A stretch of 64,000 nt of DNA, taken from assembly GCA_043228905.1 (NCBI GenBank), contig JBHGNT010000014.1:1798001-1862000 (forward strand), given 5' to 3'. How positions within the stretch are numbered: position 1 is the first letter of the stretch; every line of letters begins with the position of its first letter. Below the pieces are notes generated by a model. It was not told where the DNA came from. It saw nothing but the letters and a program-made list of their open reading frames with translations, and searched no databases. Source of the stretch: Azolla caroliniana (taxonomy: Eukaryota; Polypodiophyta). Positions 8,778-17,691 of the stretch are shown here, one piece after another. The position numbers and the translations under genes are program-made.

Positions 8778-11700
8778 GGACACGTGATCTATGAGACTAA
8801 CCCACGCCTTTTACGACTATGCTTTTGGAATTGCAATGGATACCCATGGAATGCGGGATTTGGCATAGAGGAGTTCACCAATGACTCGGATATCACACTT
8901 CTTGTTGAAACATGGGAGCATGATACTCAAAGGATTCAAGGTTTAGGAAACTATAATGTACACTCTTTGATATGGAAGAAAAATCCAAGACAAAGAAGAG
9001 GACAAGGAGGGGTGGCATGTTTGATTAAGAAGGAAATAGAGAAATATGTGTCAATCATAAAAAATGATGAAAATAAATGCTACATATGGCTCAAAATAGA
9101 AACACCTAATGATTTGCCCACTTTTGTTGTTGGATGTTACATTCCTCATCAAGATTCTAACTTTTATGCTTGTTTGGATAAAGATCAACCGTTTGCCAAT
9201 CTAGAAGATGATATTGCTTATTTCAAATCCAAAGGGGAAGTTATTGTCTTTGGTGACATGAATGCTCGTACAAGAAGTTTCCAACTTGATTCACAAGAAT
9301 CTTTCATGCCACATATCTCAAGGATGCAAGAGGATATGCAAATGTATAACCGCTCTTCTAGCGATGAAAAAGATCCGGACCAATTTGGGAAACTACTCCT
9401 ACAAATGTGCAATAGTACCGGATTGCTTATTGCAAATGGTATTTCCTTATGGCCCAACACTAATGGTTTTACATGTAGAAAATACAACGGAAATAGTGTG
9501 ATTGATTATGTGCTACTTTCCGAAGGTATTTTGGATCGTATACATAAATTCTCACTTGGTGAATGGACACCGGAATCAGATCATAGGCCTTTATGTATTG
9601 ATCTCAAATGTATGCATAGGTTTGATTGTGAGAAGGCTATTGAAGATAATAAACAACCGCACTTGAGCATGAACCTTAAGCGAGCACCCATGTATTCCAA
9701 GATGGTTGAGGATATGTTACAAATGACAAAGATACAACATGGTGCCACACTAGAATGCAAATGGGAAGATTTCAAGAAAGTCATTCTCTCATGTACAAAC
9801 AAATGTTTTTCGACCAACCGCACATCTTGGAAATGCACCAAGAAACTTAGGAAAAAATGGTTTGATAAAGAATGTCGTGAAGCTCGAAAGTGCCTTATGG
9901 TTTTGGATGTAGTTAAGGATAAAGAGAATTACCAAAAGCATTTGCATGAGTATAAAAGGCTTATTCAAAGAAAGAGAAGAATATGGGAAGTTACTCAACA
10001 ATTTATCCAAACGCAAGAGAAAGCACATGCATGTGCTAAATTTTGGGGAAATCTAAAGGGAAAACGTGTTGAGAGTTATGGTGACTTAACTCTTCACGAC
10101 TTGTCTATGCATTGTAAGAATTTATATGAGTTATCTCTTGCCGGAAAGATGATGTGTTATGGTTCTCTTTCACATATGCCTTCCTTCTTTACAATTGAAG
10201 ATATATGCATAGGACTTAAGAAATTGGCCTCTCGAAAGGCAAGCGATCTTCAATGTATAAAGGCTGAAATGCTCAAATGGACGGGAAAGGAAGCACATAT
10301 ATGGATAAGCGATATGTTTAATGATGCATTGCAACATGGTATGCCGTACGATTGGACTACAAATTGGATCAAACCTTTACATAAAGGTGGAGATATAAAT
10401 AATGTAAACAATTATCGAACCATCATGGTTGGCTCATTAATGGCAAAACTATTTGGATGTATAATGGAATCAAAGATAAGTGTATGGGCTGAAAAAAGTG
10501 GTAAGAGAGCTTATGGACAAGCTGGCTTTCGGAAACACCATAGCACCATTGATCACCTTATCACCCTTCGAGTATTAATGGAGGAAAGTCGCCTTAGAGG
10601 TAAAGGTTTATATTGTTGCTTTGTAGACTTCAAGAAAGCTTTTGATATGGTACCTCGTGAGCATCTTTGGAGGCGAATGGAAGAACTTGAGGTGCCAAGT
10701 GAATATATGCTTGCAATTTCCCGAATTTATGAGAAGGTTATATGTTGTGTGCGCATGAAAGATAAACTTTCAGATTTTTTCAAAAGCACTATTGGTGTTA
10801 AGCAAGGATGCCCACTCTCACCAACACTATTTGGTCTATGCATTGATGAATTGGAAGAAATGGTTACCAAGTTTGCAAAGGAAGAATGTGTTGAAGAAGT
10901 TGCCATTGGGAATGTTGTGATTATGCTTTTGCTATATGCAGATGACGTAGTGCTTTTTGCAAATACTTTAGGAGATGCACAAAAGCTTATGAAGGCATTG
11001 GAAAAATTTTGCATGCATACTAAATTAAGTGTCAATAGCTCTAAAACAAAGATTATGCTTGTGAAGAGCCAAAAAAGAGATAAACCATGCATTATGTACA
11101 ACAATGAGCCACTTGAATGTGTGGAAAGCTTCAAATATCTTGGCCTTGAAGTTCCTTCAAATCATAGATGGAATGAATGTGCTACACGCCGCTTCGAGGC
11201 GGGCAAACGAGCATACTATGCATTTGAGAACACATGCAATCTTGGAGATATTAAGTGTTGGGTCCTCAAGAAATATCTTTTTGACACTTTGGTGACACCA
11301 GTTCTTCTCTATGGGGTGGAAGTATGGGGCGGTAGCATCCCTAAGTCTATGTGGAAAGAGTTTGAAAATGTCCAAAAGCATTTTCTTACCAAGTTTCTAC
11401 AAGTTAAGAAACAAACGCCCTACACCCTCCTCCTCCTTGAGACGGGATCGCTTCCCATTGAGATCATGGCCATGGAAAGGGTTGTTGAATACATGCTTAA
11501 GGTTCAAAAAAGTCCCTCACATCGACTTCCTAGAATTGCGTGGGAAGCAAGCAAAAAGATCCAAAAGACGCATAAAAGCAAAATTTTGTGTTCCGGTTGG
11601 ATGCAAGATATAGAAAAATGGTTTGGTAGATGGGATGCGAGACACTTGCTTCATGATGCATCATTAGATTCCTCTGTAAATGAGGCATTTTTGCAACGCC

Positions 11701-12158
11701 AATGTATCATGACATGGGACAAATGTGGAGGCTCACGCTTCACACATTATACTACACATGTTGCACCTAACTACAAAACCATATTCTTTGCGGAACGGGG
11801 AAATCGTACACATCCATACATGTTAGAGCCCATACCGTTATCTGCCATTCGAACCATTGCTTCCATGCGACTTAGCTCACATGCATTGCGATGTGAAACA
11901 GGGCGTTGGGGTACAAGTGATGAGAGTGGTCGGTTATGCACACTTTGCCCTAAACAAGTTCGCGAGTCTGAGTATCACACTTTGATACAATGCTCTGCCT
12001 TTGATCATATTCGACCATGCTTTCCACATCTCTTCGATCGAGCCCAATCTTTGCATGAATTCCTCTCACAACCACAATGTGCACTCTCGATTGCAACATT
12101 CATTGGTAAAGTTCTTGAACATCGAGAGTCACTACTCACTTTCACACGTATCACGTGA
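8778..12158 (+). CDS. LINE-2 ORF2, AP-like endonuclease and reverse transcriptase
   Basis: About 1126 codons are open from just after the ORF1 TAG to TGA 12158. Domains: endonuclease (FWNCNG, ETWEHD, GDMNART, SDHRPLCID at about residues 13-265), reverse transcriptase (YRTIMVGSLMAKL, GQAGFRKHHSTIDH, FVDFKKAFDMVPR, GVKQGCPLSPTLFG and catalytic YADDVVLF near residue 716), and a C-terminal CCHC motif (LCTLCPKQ...H...C, near residue 1050). The first in-frame ATG codes for Met in GDMNART, beyond essential endonuclease residues, so translation must come from readthrough of the TAG, re-initiation or a non-AUG start such as GTG 8784. The RT does not look like plant L1 (compare FADD at 1393-3300); I would place it nearer jockey/CR1-like clades, with moderate certainty. 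Confidence 0.88.
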   Translation, partial: GHVIYETNPRLLRLCFWNCNGYPWNAGFGIEEFTNDSDITLLVETWEHDTQRIQGLGNYNVHSLIWKKNPRQRRGQGGVACLIKKEIEKYVSIIKNDENKCYIWLKIETPNDLPTFVVGCYIPHQDSNFYACLDKDQPFANLEDDIAYFKSKGEVIVFGDMNARTRSFQLDSQESFMPHISRMQEDMQMYNRSSSDEKDPDQFGKLLLQMCNSTGLLIANGISLWPNTNGFTCRKYNGNSVIDYVLLSEGILDRIHKFSLGEWTPESDHRPLCIDLKCMHRFDCEKAIEDNKQPHLSMNLKRAPMYSKMVEDMLQMTKIQHGATLECKWEDFKKVILSCTNKCFSTNRTSWKCTKKLRKKWFDKECREARKCLMVLDVVKDKENYQKHLHEYKRLIQRKRRIWEVTQQFIQTQEKAHACAKFWGNLKGKRVESYGDLTLHDLSMHCKNLYELSLAGKMMCYGSLSHMPSFFTIEDICIGLKKLASRKASDLQCIKAEMLKWTGKEAHIWISDMFNDALQHGMPYDWTTNWIKPLHKGGDINNVNNYRTIMVGSLMAKLFGCIMESKISVWAEKSGKRAYGQAGFRKHHSTIDHLITLRVLMEESRLRGKGLYCCFVDFKKAFDMVPREHLWRRMEELEVPSEYMLAISRIYEKVICCVRMKDKLSDFFKSTIGVKQGCPLSPTLFGLCIDELEEMVTKFAKEECVEEVAIGNVVIMLLLYADDVVLFANTLGDAQKLMKALEKFCMHTKLSVNSSKTKIMLVKSQKRDKPCIMYNNEPLECVESFKYLGLEVPSNHRWNECATRRFEAGKRAYYAFENTCNLGDIKCWVLKKYLFDTLVTPVLLYGVEVWGGSIPKSMWKEFENVQKHFLTKFLQVKKQTPYTLLLLETGSLPIEIMAMERVVEYMLKVQKSPSHRLPRIAWEASKKIQKTHKSKILCSGWMQDIEKWFGRWDARHLLHDASLDSSVNEAFLQRQCIMTWDKCGGSRFTHYTTHVAPNYKTIFFAERGNRTHPYMLEPIPLSAIRTIASMRLSSHALRCETGRWGTSDESGRLCTLCPKQVRESEYHTLIQCSAFDHIRPCFPHLFDRAQSLHEFLSQPQCALSIATFIGKVLEHRESLLTFTRIT

Positions 12159-12212
12159 AATGTAATATTTTTGGTCTCATAGGTCATATTTGATCTCCGA
12201 AGACGATAATAT

Positions 12213-12379
12213 AATCTATCTATCTATCTATCTCTCTCTCTCACTCACTCATTCCTTCTCTCAAAGTTCGACACCTCTCATAGTACTAATCCTTCTCTGT
12301 CTTAGTACTATTCCCCAACAATAGTACTAATCCTTCTTTTAGTACTAATTCCTTCTCTGCCTTAATAGAGTTCCTGACA
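12213..12379 (+). repeat. GYP-1 5' LTR, second part
   Basis: It continues the LTR after the LINE and matches the end of the 3' LTR to TTCCTGACA. It carries four copies of a TAGTACTA-type motif near 12282-12345. Confidence 0.9.
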
Positions 12380-12480
12380 GTTTGAACCGATTTTTGGGTG
12401 CCTGTCTGGTCTTTTCTCTCCCTCTTCCTTCTGTCTCCCTCCTTTCCTACTAGTCTCTTATTTCCCTTTTCCTTCATCCC

Positions 12481-13650
12481 ATGGCCACCGTTAGCGCTGA
12501 AGAGTATCAATCCGTTTTCTCGGAATTTCAATGCTTGAAAGAGAAGTTTCATGCTTTGGAACAAGAAAATCAACGCTTGTTGGGGGATCTTCAGCAAATT
12601 TCCTTAGAAAAGCAGCAAACGCAACAACAGCATGGGGAACTTGCGTTACGCGTGCAACAACTCGAAGCAACCATCGTAGCAATGCAACAACAAGGGCACG
12701 GAGCACAAGGGATTCATAAAGAACCCAAGATTGGCCTTCCCACGAAGTTCGATGGAACGCGATCGCAGTTTAGAGGGTTTCTTAACCAGGTACGGTTAGT
12801 TATTCAAATGCATCCGTCCCGATATCCCACCGATGCATCACGAGTGGGTTTAGTAGGCACGTTGTTAAATGGCTCAGCATTAGCATGGTTCGCTCCGCTA
12901 CTAGAAAAGGAATCTCCAGTACTAAATAATTTTGAAGAATTCATAAGTGAGTTTAAAGCATGTTTTGGAGATACTGACAGCATAAGGACTGCAATCAACA
13001 AAATCCGGCGATTACGCCAAGGTGACCGTCCAGCCTCCGCATATGCTGCAGATTTCCGCCTACTCGCCGCCGATATCCCCTGGGATGATCAAGCATTGAT
13101 GGAGCAGTTCCGCTATGGTCTACGCAACGATGTCAAGGATTTACTCTTGACTTTCCCTGAAGAGCCAAAATCATTAACAGAAGCAATCAGTCGAGCGGTC
13201 AGATGTGACAACCGCCTCTTCGAGCGACGTTCGGAACGACAATTTCAGATGCCGAGGGCAAGATCCGAGCCTACCTATGCCTCAGTGGTAGCAAAACCTT
13301 TTCAAAGGGAGTCACATAATGCGCCTCCAGTAAGTACTCCAACTCCAATGGAAATTGACACTACACGTCGTCGTGGGCCGCTATCGGAGGAGGAAAAGCA
13401 ACGACGCCGAACAAACCGATTATGCCTTTATTGCGGTGGACCAGGGCATATCGCGATAAACTGTCCCCATAGACCAAGAAGGCAGGTAAACCAAGTCGTT
13501 GTTAGTTCTGACTATACTAAACCCGAGTCTATTTCAGTAGGAATCTCTGATAGTCCTCATAGTCATAATAGTCCTAATAGTACTAATAGTCCGAATCTCG
13601 CAAACAAATTTGATGTCCTTAGCCAATTAGAAGAAGAGTTAAACGACTAA
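12481..13650 (+). CDS. gag: GYP-1 gag polyprotein
   Basis: 389 codons, ATG 12481 to TAA 13648. Residues about 15-75 are a Gln-rich coiled coil; about 85-250 match a retrotransposon gag core (KFDGTRSQFRGFLNQVRLV, ALAWFAPLLE, FGDTDSIRTAINKIRRLRQG, LLAADIPWDDQALMEQFRYG). A CCHC zinc knuckle (CLYCGGPGHIAINC) sits at about residues 314-327 and binds element RNA. The Asn/Ser-rich tail ends EEELND. Pol lies in the -1 frame, overlapping the last codons, with a frameshift-like signal at 13638-13682. No damage is visible. Confidence 0.93.
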   Translation: MATVSAEEYQSVFSEFQCLKEKFHALEQENQRLLGDLQQISLEKQQTQQQHGELALRVQQLEATIVAMQQQGHGAQGIHKEPKIGLPTKFDGTRSQFRGFLNQVRLVIQMHPSRYPTDASRVGLVGTLLNGSALAWFAPLLEKESPVLNNFEEFISEFKACFGDTDSIRTAINKIRRLRQGDRPASAYAADFRLLAADIPWDDQALMEQFRYGLRNDVKDLLLTFPEEPKSLTEAISRAVRCDNRLFERRSERQFQMPRARSEPTYASVVAKPFQRESHNAPPVSTPTPMEIDTTRRRGPLSEEEKQRRRTNRLCLYCGGPGHIAINCPHRPRRQVNQVVVSSDYTKPESISVGISDSPHSHNSPNSTNSPNLANKFDVLSQLEEELND

Positions 13651-16600
13651 GTCCAGCCAAAATAGGAGCCGTTTGGTTGGACAGCCCTAGATCTGTGCAG
13701 CCCATTAGTGGTTCCATTCCCTCTAAGCAAGTTAGTGATGTGTTCGTAGCCCAAGTAGCAGTTAGTACTAAAAGTACCCCTCCAGTACATACCTTAGCCC
13801 TTCTAGATTCCGGAGCTAATTCTTGCTTCATGGATAGGAATTTTGCCCGAGCTCATCAGATATCTCTCAGAAAGCTCCCATGTCCAGCCTCAGTAGTAGT
13901 CATTGATGGTCGTCCCATTGCTTCTGGTAATATCATAGAAGAGTCGGAACCCGTTAATATTGTCCTAGATAACTTAACATGTGTAGTATCATTTAATATT
14001 ATTAGTATTCCAGAACATCCCATAGTTTTAGGATTACCATGGTTCGAGTTACATAACCCAGACATAGATTGGAGGACAAGGGAAATCCGGTTGCGACAAA
14101 CCCAAGGATCTACCCAGAAGGTTGCAACCATTTCGCTACGTCAGTTGCGTGAGGAAGGGCGCAAGGAGGAAATGTTTCTCTTCGCAATATCAGTACAACC
14201 CTCCAACACCACCAAAGAGGAGTCCACCGTTCAACTTCCCGAGAAGTATCGTCAGTATGCTGATGTGTTCGATAAAGTACAAGCCAACACACTTCCTCAT
14301 CATCGGCCGTACGATTGCGCCATCGACTTACAACCGGGAAAAGAGCCGCCATGGGGCCCGATCTACAATTTGTCACCAACCGAGCTAGAAGTCCTTCGAG
14401 CCTATATAGAGGAGAATTTGGAGAACGGTTTCATTCGGCATTCGAAATCTCCAGCCGGCGCACCCATTTTCTTCGTCAAGAAAAAAGATGGCTCGCTTCG
14501 ACTCGTTGTAGATTACCGTGGCTTGAATAAGGTCACAGTAAGAAATAGGTATGCTCTTCCCCTTATCTCAAGTCTTTTAGAACGGATCAACGGTGCCAGG
14601 TTCTTCACGAAGATCGACTTACGAGGAGCCTATAACCTCGTACGGATCCGACCAGGAGATGAATGGAAGACCGCGTTTCGCACCAGATATGGGCACTTCG
14701 AGTATACGGTCATGCCGTTCGGACTCACTAATGCGCCGGCAGTCTTCCAGCACATGGCGAATGATATATTTCGAGATCTCTTGGATGATTTTTTGATCAT
14801 CTATTTGGATGATCTACTGGTTTATTCAAAGACCCAAGAAGAACATGATTCTCATGTACTATTAGTACTAAAACGACTTCGAGAACATGGTCTGTATGCA
14901 AAGTTAGAGAAATGTAGTTTCGGGTGCAACCAAGTGGAATTTCTCGGCTATGTCATCTCCTCAGAAGGCATATCTATGGACCCAACCAAGGTCAAAACGG
15001 TGATAGAATGGCACACTCCGCGTTCGGTGCGGGATGTGCAATGCTTCCTAGGCTTTGCAAATTTTTACCAGAAGTTCATACAAAATTACTCAAAAATTGT
15101 GCTGCCTCTCACACAGCTCACCAGGAAGGGACAATCATTCATTTGGTCTAAAGAGACGGACATGGCTTTCGAGAGTCTTAAGAAGGCGTTTACATCAGCT
15201 CCAATTTTAGGTCATGTGGATCCGGAAAAACCATTCATTATCGAAGCTGACGCATCGGATTTCGCATTGGGGAGCATTCTGTCACAACAGGGTAACGACG
15301 AGAAGCTACATCCTGTGGCTTTCCACTCCCGTAAGTTTGACGCCGCCGAAATCAACTACGAAATTCATGATAAAGAGCTATTAGCAATAGTTGATTCTTT
15401 TATGCAATGGAGGCATTTCCTGGAGGGATCTCCTCATCAGGTCACTGTATTCAGTGACCACAAGAACCTTGCCTACTTTCAAGATGCTCGTGTACTGAAT
15501 CGACGTCAAGCTCGGTGGGCCCACTTCCTCACACGCTTCGACTTCAAAATTACATATCGTCCGGGGAAGCACCAAGGGAAGGCAGATGCATTATCACGGC
15601 GTTCGTATCTAACACCACGTCCCGGTGAGCCAGCTTTCGATAACCAGAAGCAAGTAATCTTGGGTCCAGCACGACTGCAAGCAGCACAGGTCTTTGACAT
15701 GCCCGTGGATTCCGACATTACCAATACTATACGTGAGGACTTGAAGACTGACGCTTTCGCCCAAGCTATACTAGCACAAATTGACCCCTCTCGAGCGTCA
15801 TGTTCACAATCACAATCACCAGGTACGGATTATCGGCAATTCAAATACTGTGATGGATTACTCTTCTTTAAAGAACTTTTGTATGTTCCTAATGGTTCTT
15901 GCCGCCTTCGAGTAGTACAAAATTGCCATGACACATATACAGCAGGACATTTTGGTAGTACTAAAACATTAGATTTAGTACAACGATCATTCTGGTGGCC
16001 CCGTATGCGACAATTTGTCGAAGATTTTGTTCGGACTTGCGATACATGCTGCAGAGCGAAAATGCCAAGACATCATCCATATGGTTTATTAGAACCATTA
16101 CCAATTCCAAGCAAGCCATGGCAATCCATTGCTCTTGACTTCATTACAGATCTTCCAGTCTCTAAGGGATTCAGTGCGATTCTCACAGTGGTGGATCGAT
16201 ATACGAAGATGGCTCATTTCTTACCCTGTACTAAAGAAATATCTAGTGAAGACACCGCCGAAATTGTCATGCGGGAAGTATGTCGGCATCATGGACTCCC
16301 TGATAATATCATCAGCGATCGTGGACCCCAGTTTGTGTCAAAATTCTGGAAGCACCTTTTTAAAATGCTGAAGGTCACTTGTAACCTCTCCTCCGGCTAC
16401 CACCCACAAACCGACGGTCAAGCCGAACGAACAAATCAAACACTGGAGCAGTATCTGCGGTGCTTTCTCAACTATCATCAGAATGACTGGGCAGATATTC
16501 TTCAGTTCGCCGAATTTGCCTATAATAACGCTATCCACGCATCGACTAAAGTCACGCCATTCTACGCTTATACGGGATATCATCCCCGGTGGTGTGTCCT

Positions 16601-17234
16601 TGAAACCCCAGAAGTGTCCACAAATCCTTGCGCGGAGGATCGTTTGGAGCGGTTACGCAAGATACAAGCGGATTTATCTACTCAACTCCAGCAAGCTCAA
16701 CAATCACACAAGGACTACGCAGATCGTCATCGACTTCCATCCAGTTTTAACATTGGAGATCGGGTGTGGCTGCTACGACGACACATCAAGACTACTCGCC
16801 CATGTGAGAAGTTGGATTATCGGCGATTAGGTCCTTTCCGTATTATCGGGAAGATTAATGATGTCGCTTTTCGTCTCGAGCTACCTCCGCAACTTCGGAT
16901 ACATCCGGTGTTTCATAGTTCTCTCCTCGAACCCTATCACGAGAGCACTATCCCAGGACGTACTATACAACCACCACCTCCTATCGAGCTGAAAGATGGA
17001 CCTGAGTATGAGGTCGCTGCCATCCTCGATTCCAAGATTGTTCGCAACAAGCTCTACTATCTAGTCGATTGGCTAGGATATAGTCCCAGCGAGCGTACTT
17101 GGGAACCGATCGAGAATGTGACCAATGCTCGTGCTCTTCTAGAAGACTTCCATCGACGATATCCCGAGAAACCAGGTCCTCAATCCAAAACGACTCGTGG
17201 AACTCGTCGTTTTAAAGGGGGGATAGTGTCATAA
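13623..17234 (+). CDS. pol: GYP-1 pol: protease, RT, RNase H, integrase, chromodomain
   Basis: The -1 frame is open from 13623 to TAA 17232 with no ATG near its start; the recognisable protein begins about 13677. Residue numbers from there: protease LLDSGANSCFMD (about 42); RT ([26 protein letters not shown], catalytic IIYLDDLLVYSK about 374); RNase H (IEADASDFALGS about 522, DALSRRS); integrase HHCC (HFGSTK...CDTCCRAK), then D,D-E at ALDFITDLP, ISDRGPQF and DGQAERTNQ; chromodomain (YEVAAILD, YYLVDWLGYS, RTWEP, about 1110-1165), which in chromoviruses directs integration to heterochromatin. The stop codon lies 6 bp inside the 3' LTR. Fully open, probably functional or recently so. Confidence 0.95.
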   Translation, partial: PIRRRVKRLSPAKIGAVWLDSPRSVQPISGSIPSKQVSDVFVAQVAVSTKSTPPVHTLALLDSGANSCFMDRNFARAHQISLRKLPCPASVVVIDGRPIASGNIIEESEPVNIVLDNLTCVVSFNIISIPEHPIVLGLPWFELHNPDIDWRTREIRLRQTQGSTQKVATISLRQLREEGRKEEMFLFAISVQPSNTTKEESTVQLPEKYRQYADVFDKVQANTLPHHRPYDCAIDLQPGKEPPWGPIYNLSPTELEVLRAYIEENLENGFIRHSKSPAGAPIFFVKKKDGSLRLVVDYRGLNKVTVRNRYALPLISSLLERINGARFFTKIDLRGAYNLVRIRPGDEWKTAFRTRYGHFEYTVMPFGLTNAPAVFQHMANDIFRDLLDDFLIIYLDDLLVYSKTQEEHDSHVLLVLKRLREHGLYAKLEKCSFGCNQVEFLGYVISSEGISMDPTKVKTVIEWHTPRSVRDVQCFLGFANFYQKFIQNYSKIVLPLTQLTRKGQSFIWSKETDMAFESLKKAFTSAPILGHVDPEKPFIIEADASDFALGSILSQQGNDEKLHPVAFHSRKFDAAEINYEIHDKELLAIVDSFMQWRHFLEGSPHQVTVFSDHKNLAYFQDARVLNRRQARWAHFLTRFDFKITYRPGKHQGKADALSRRSYLTPRPGEPAFDNQKQVILGPARLQAAQVFDMPVDSDITNTIREDLKTDAFAQAILAQIDPSRASCSQSQSPGTDYRQFKYCDGLLFFKELLYVPNGSCRLRVVQNCHDTYTAGHFGSTKTLDLVQRSFWWPRMRQFVEDFVRTCDTCCRAKMPRHHPYGLLEPLPIPSKPWQSIALDFITDLPVSKGFSAILTVVDRYTKMAHFLPCTKEISSEDTAEIVMREVCRHHGLPDNIISDRGPQFVSKFWKHLFKMLKVTCNLSSGYHPQTDGQAERTNQTLEQYLRCFLNYHQNDWADILQFAEFAYNNAIHASTKVTPFYAYTGYHPRWCVLETPEVSTNPCAEDRLERLRKIQADLSTQLQQAQQSHKDYADRHRLPSSFNIGDRVWLLRRHIKTTRPCEKLDYRRLGPFRIIGKINDVAFRLELPPQLRIHPVFHSSLLEPYHESTIPGRTIQPPPPIELKDGPEYEVAAILDSKIVRNKLYYLVDWLGYSPSERTWEPIENVTNARALLEDFHRRYPEKPGPQSKTTRGTRRFKGGIVS
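13638..13682 (+). promoter_or_regulatory. Candidate -1 programmed ribosomal frameshift signal (gag-pol)
   Basis: Slippery-type heptamer G TTA AAC (13638-13644, in gag frame) is followed by a 6-nt spacer containing the gag TAA and then an 8-bp stem: GTCCAGCC (13651-13658) pairs with GGTTGGAC (13675-13682) with one G-U. GTTAAAC is a known -1 slip heptamer of arteriviruses. The pol frame is open from 13623. The diverged copy GYP-1b keeps heptamer, spacer length and pairing at 51765-51809. Confidence 0.7.
17212..17226 (+). other. GYP-1 polypurine tract
   Basis: AAAGGGGGGATAG abuts the 3' LTR and would prime plus-strand synthesis. It overlaps the last pol codons. Confidence 0.8.
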
Positions 17235-17516
17235 CTAGACTCGAACCCATAACCTTTTGTTACACGGGTCGAGACTTTACCATTAGGTTATGAATTGTAA
17301 TTTGAAGGATATTATTTTCATTTAGGTTTTATTGGGAAATTGATGTATATTCCAGATTTCTCTGGAACATTCTAGAAACTTCAGGAGTATTCCTGAAGAC
17401 ACTATAAAAGGAGGCGCAAGGCATTAGTTCGAACCAAATCGGTTCAACGCCAGTCTTAAGCCTTCTAACTACTGTTGTATATCTTCCTTCATATAATACA
17501 TATATCTTTCGCATCA

Positions 17517-17558
<42 letters not shown>

Positions 17559-17691
17559 ACTCATTCCTTCTCTCAAAGTTCGACACCTCTCATAGTACTA
17601 ATCCTTCTCTGTCTTAGTACTATTCCCCAACAATAGTACTAATCCTTCTTTTAGTACTAATTCCTTCTCTGCCTTAATAGAGTTCCTGACA
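17227..17691 (+). repeat. GYP-1 3' LTR
   Basis: 465 bp, TGTCATAACT to TTCCTGACA. It is uninterrupted and serves as reference for the split 5' LTR; apart from the CT tract length I see no differences between them. GCAAG follows at 17692. Confidence 0.95.

Larger units (their letters stand above)
7621..12212 (+). mobile_element. LINE-2: non-LTR retrotransposon with two open ORFs, inserted in the GYP-1 LTR
   Basis: The element lies inside the CT microsatellite of the GYP-1 5' LTR: CT tracts stand on both sides, so exact ends and target duplications are hidden. It has about 280 bp of 5' leader, ORF1 (7908-8777), ORF2 (to 12158) and a short 3' tail ending in TCTA repeats. Both ORFs are open over their full length. 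It is the youngest insertion in this nest. Confidence 0.9.
7293..17691 (+). mobile_element. GYP-1: Ty3/gypsy chromovirus, open gag and pol
   Basis: LTRs begin TGTCATAACT and end TTCCTGACA, with 5-bp GCAAG duplications outside. Without the nested LINE the element is about 5.8 kb. Gag (12481-13650) and pol (13623-17234) are uninterrupted, and the two LTRs show no difference I can see outside the CT microsatellite, so the insertion is recent. The chromodomain at the pol end places it among plant chromoviruses. The 5' LTR is split by LINE-2. No canonical TGG-starting primer binding site follows the 5' LTR; the sequence after it reads GTTTGAACCGATTTTTGG. Confidence 0.95.
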
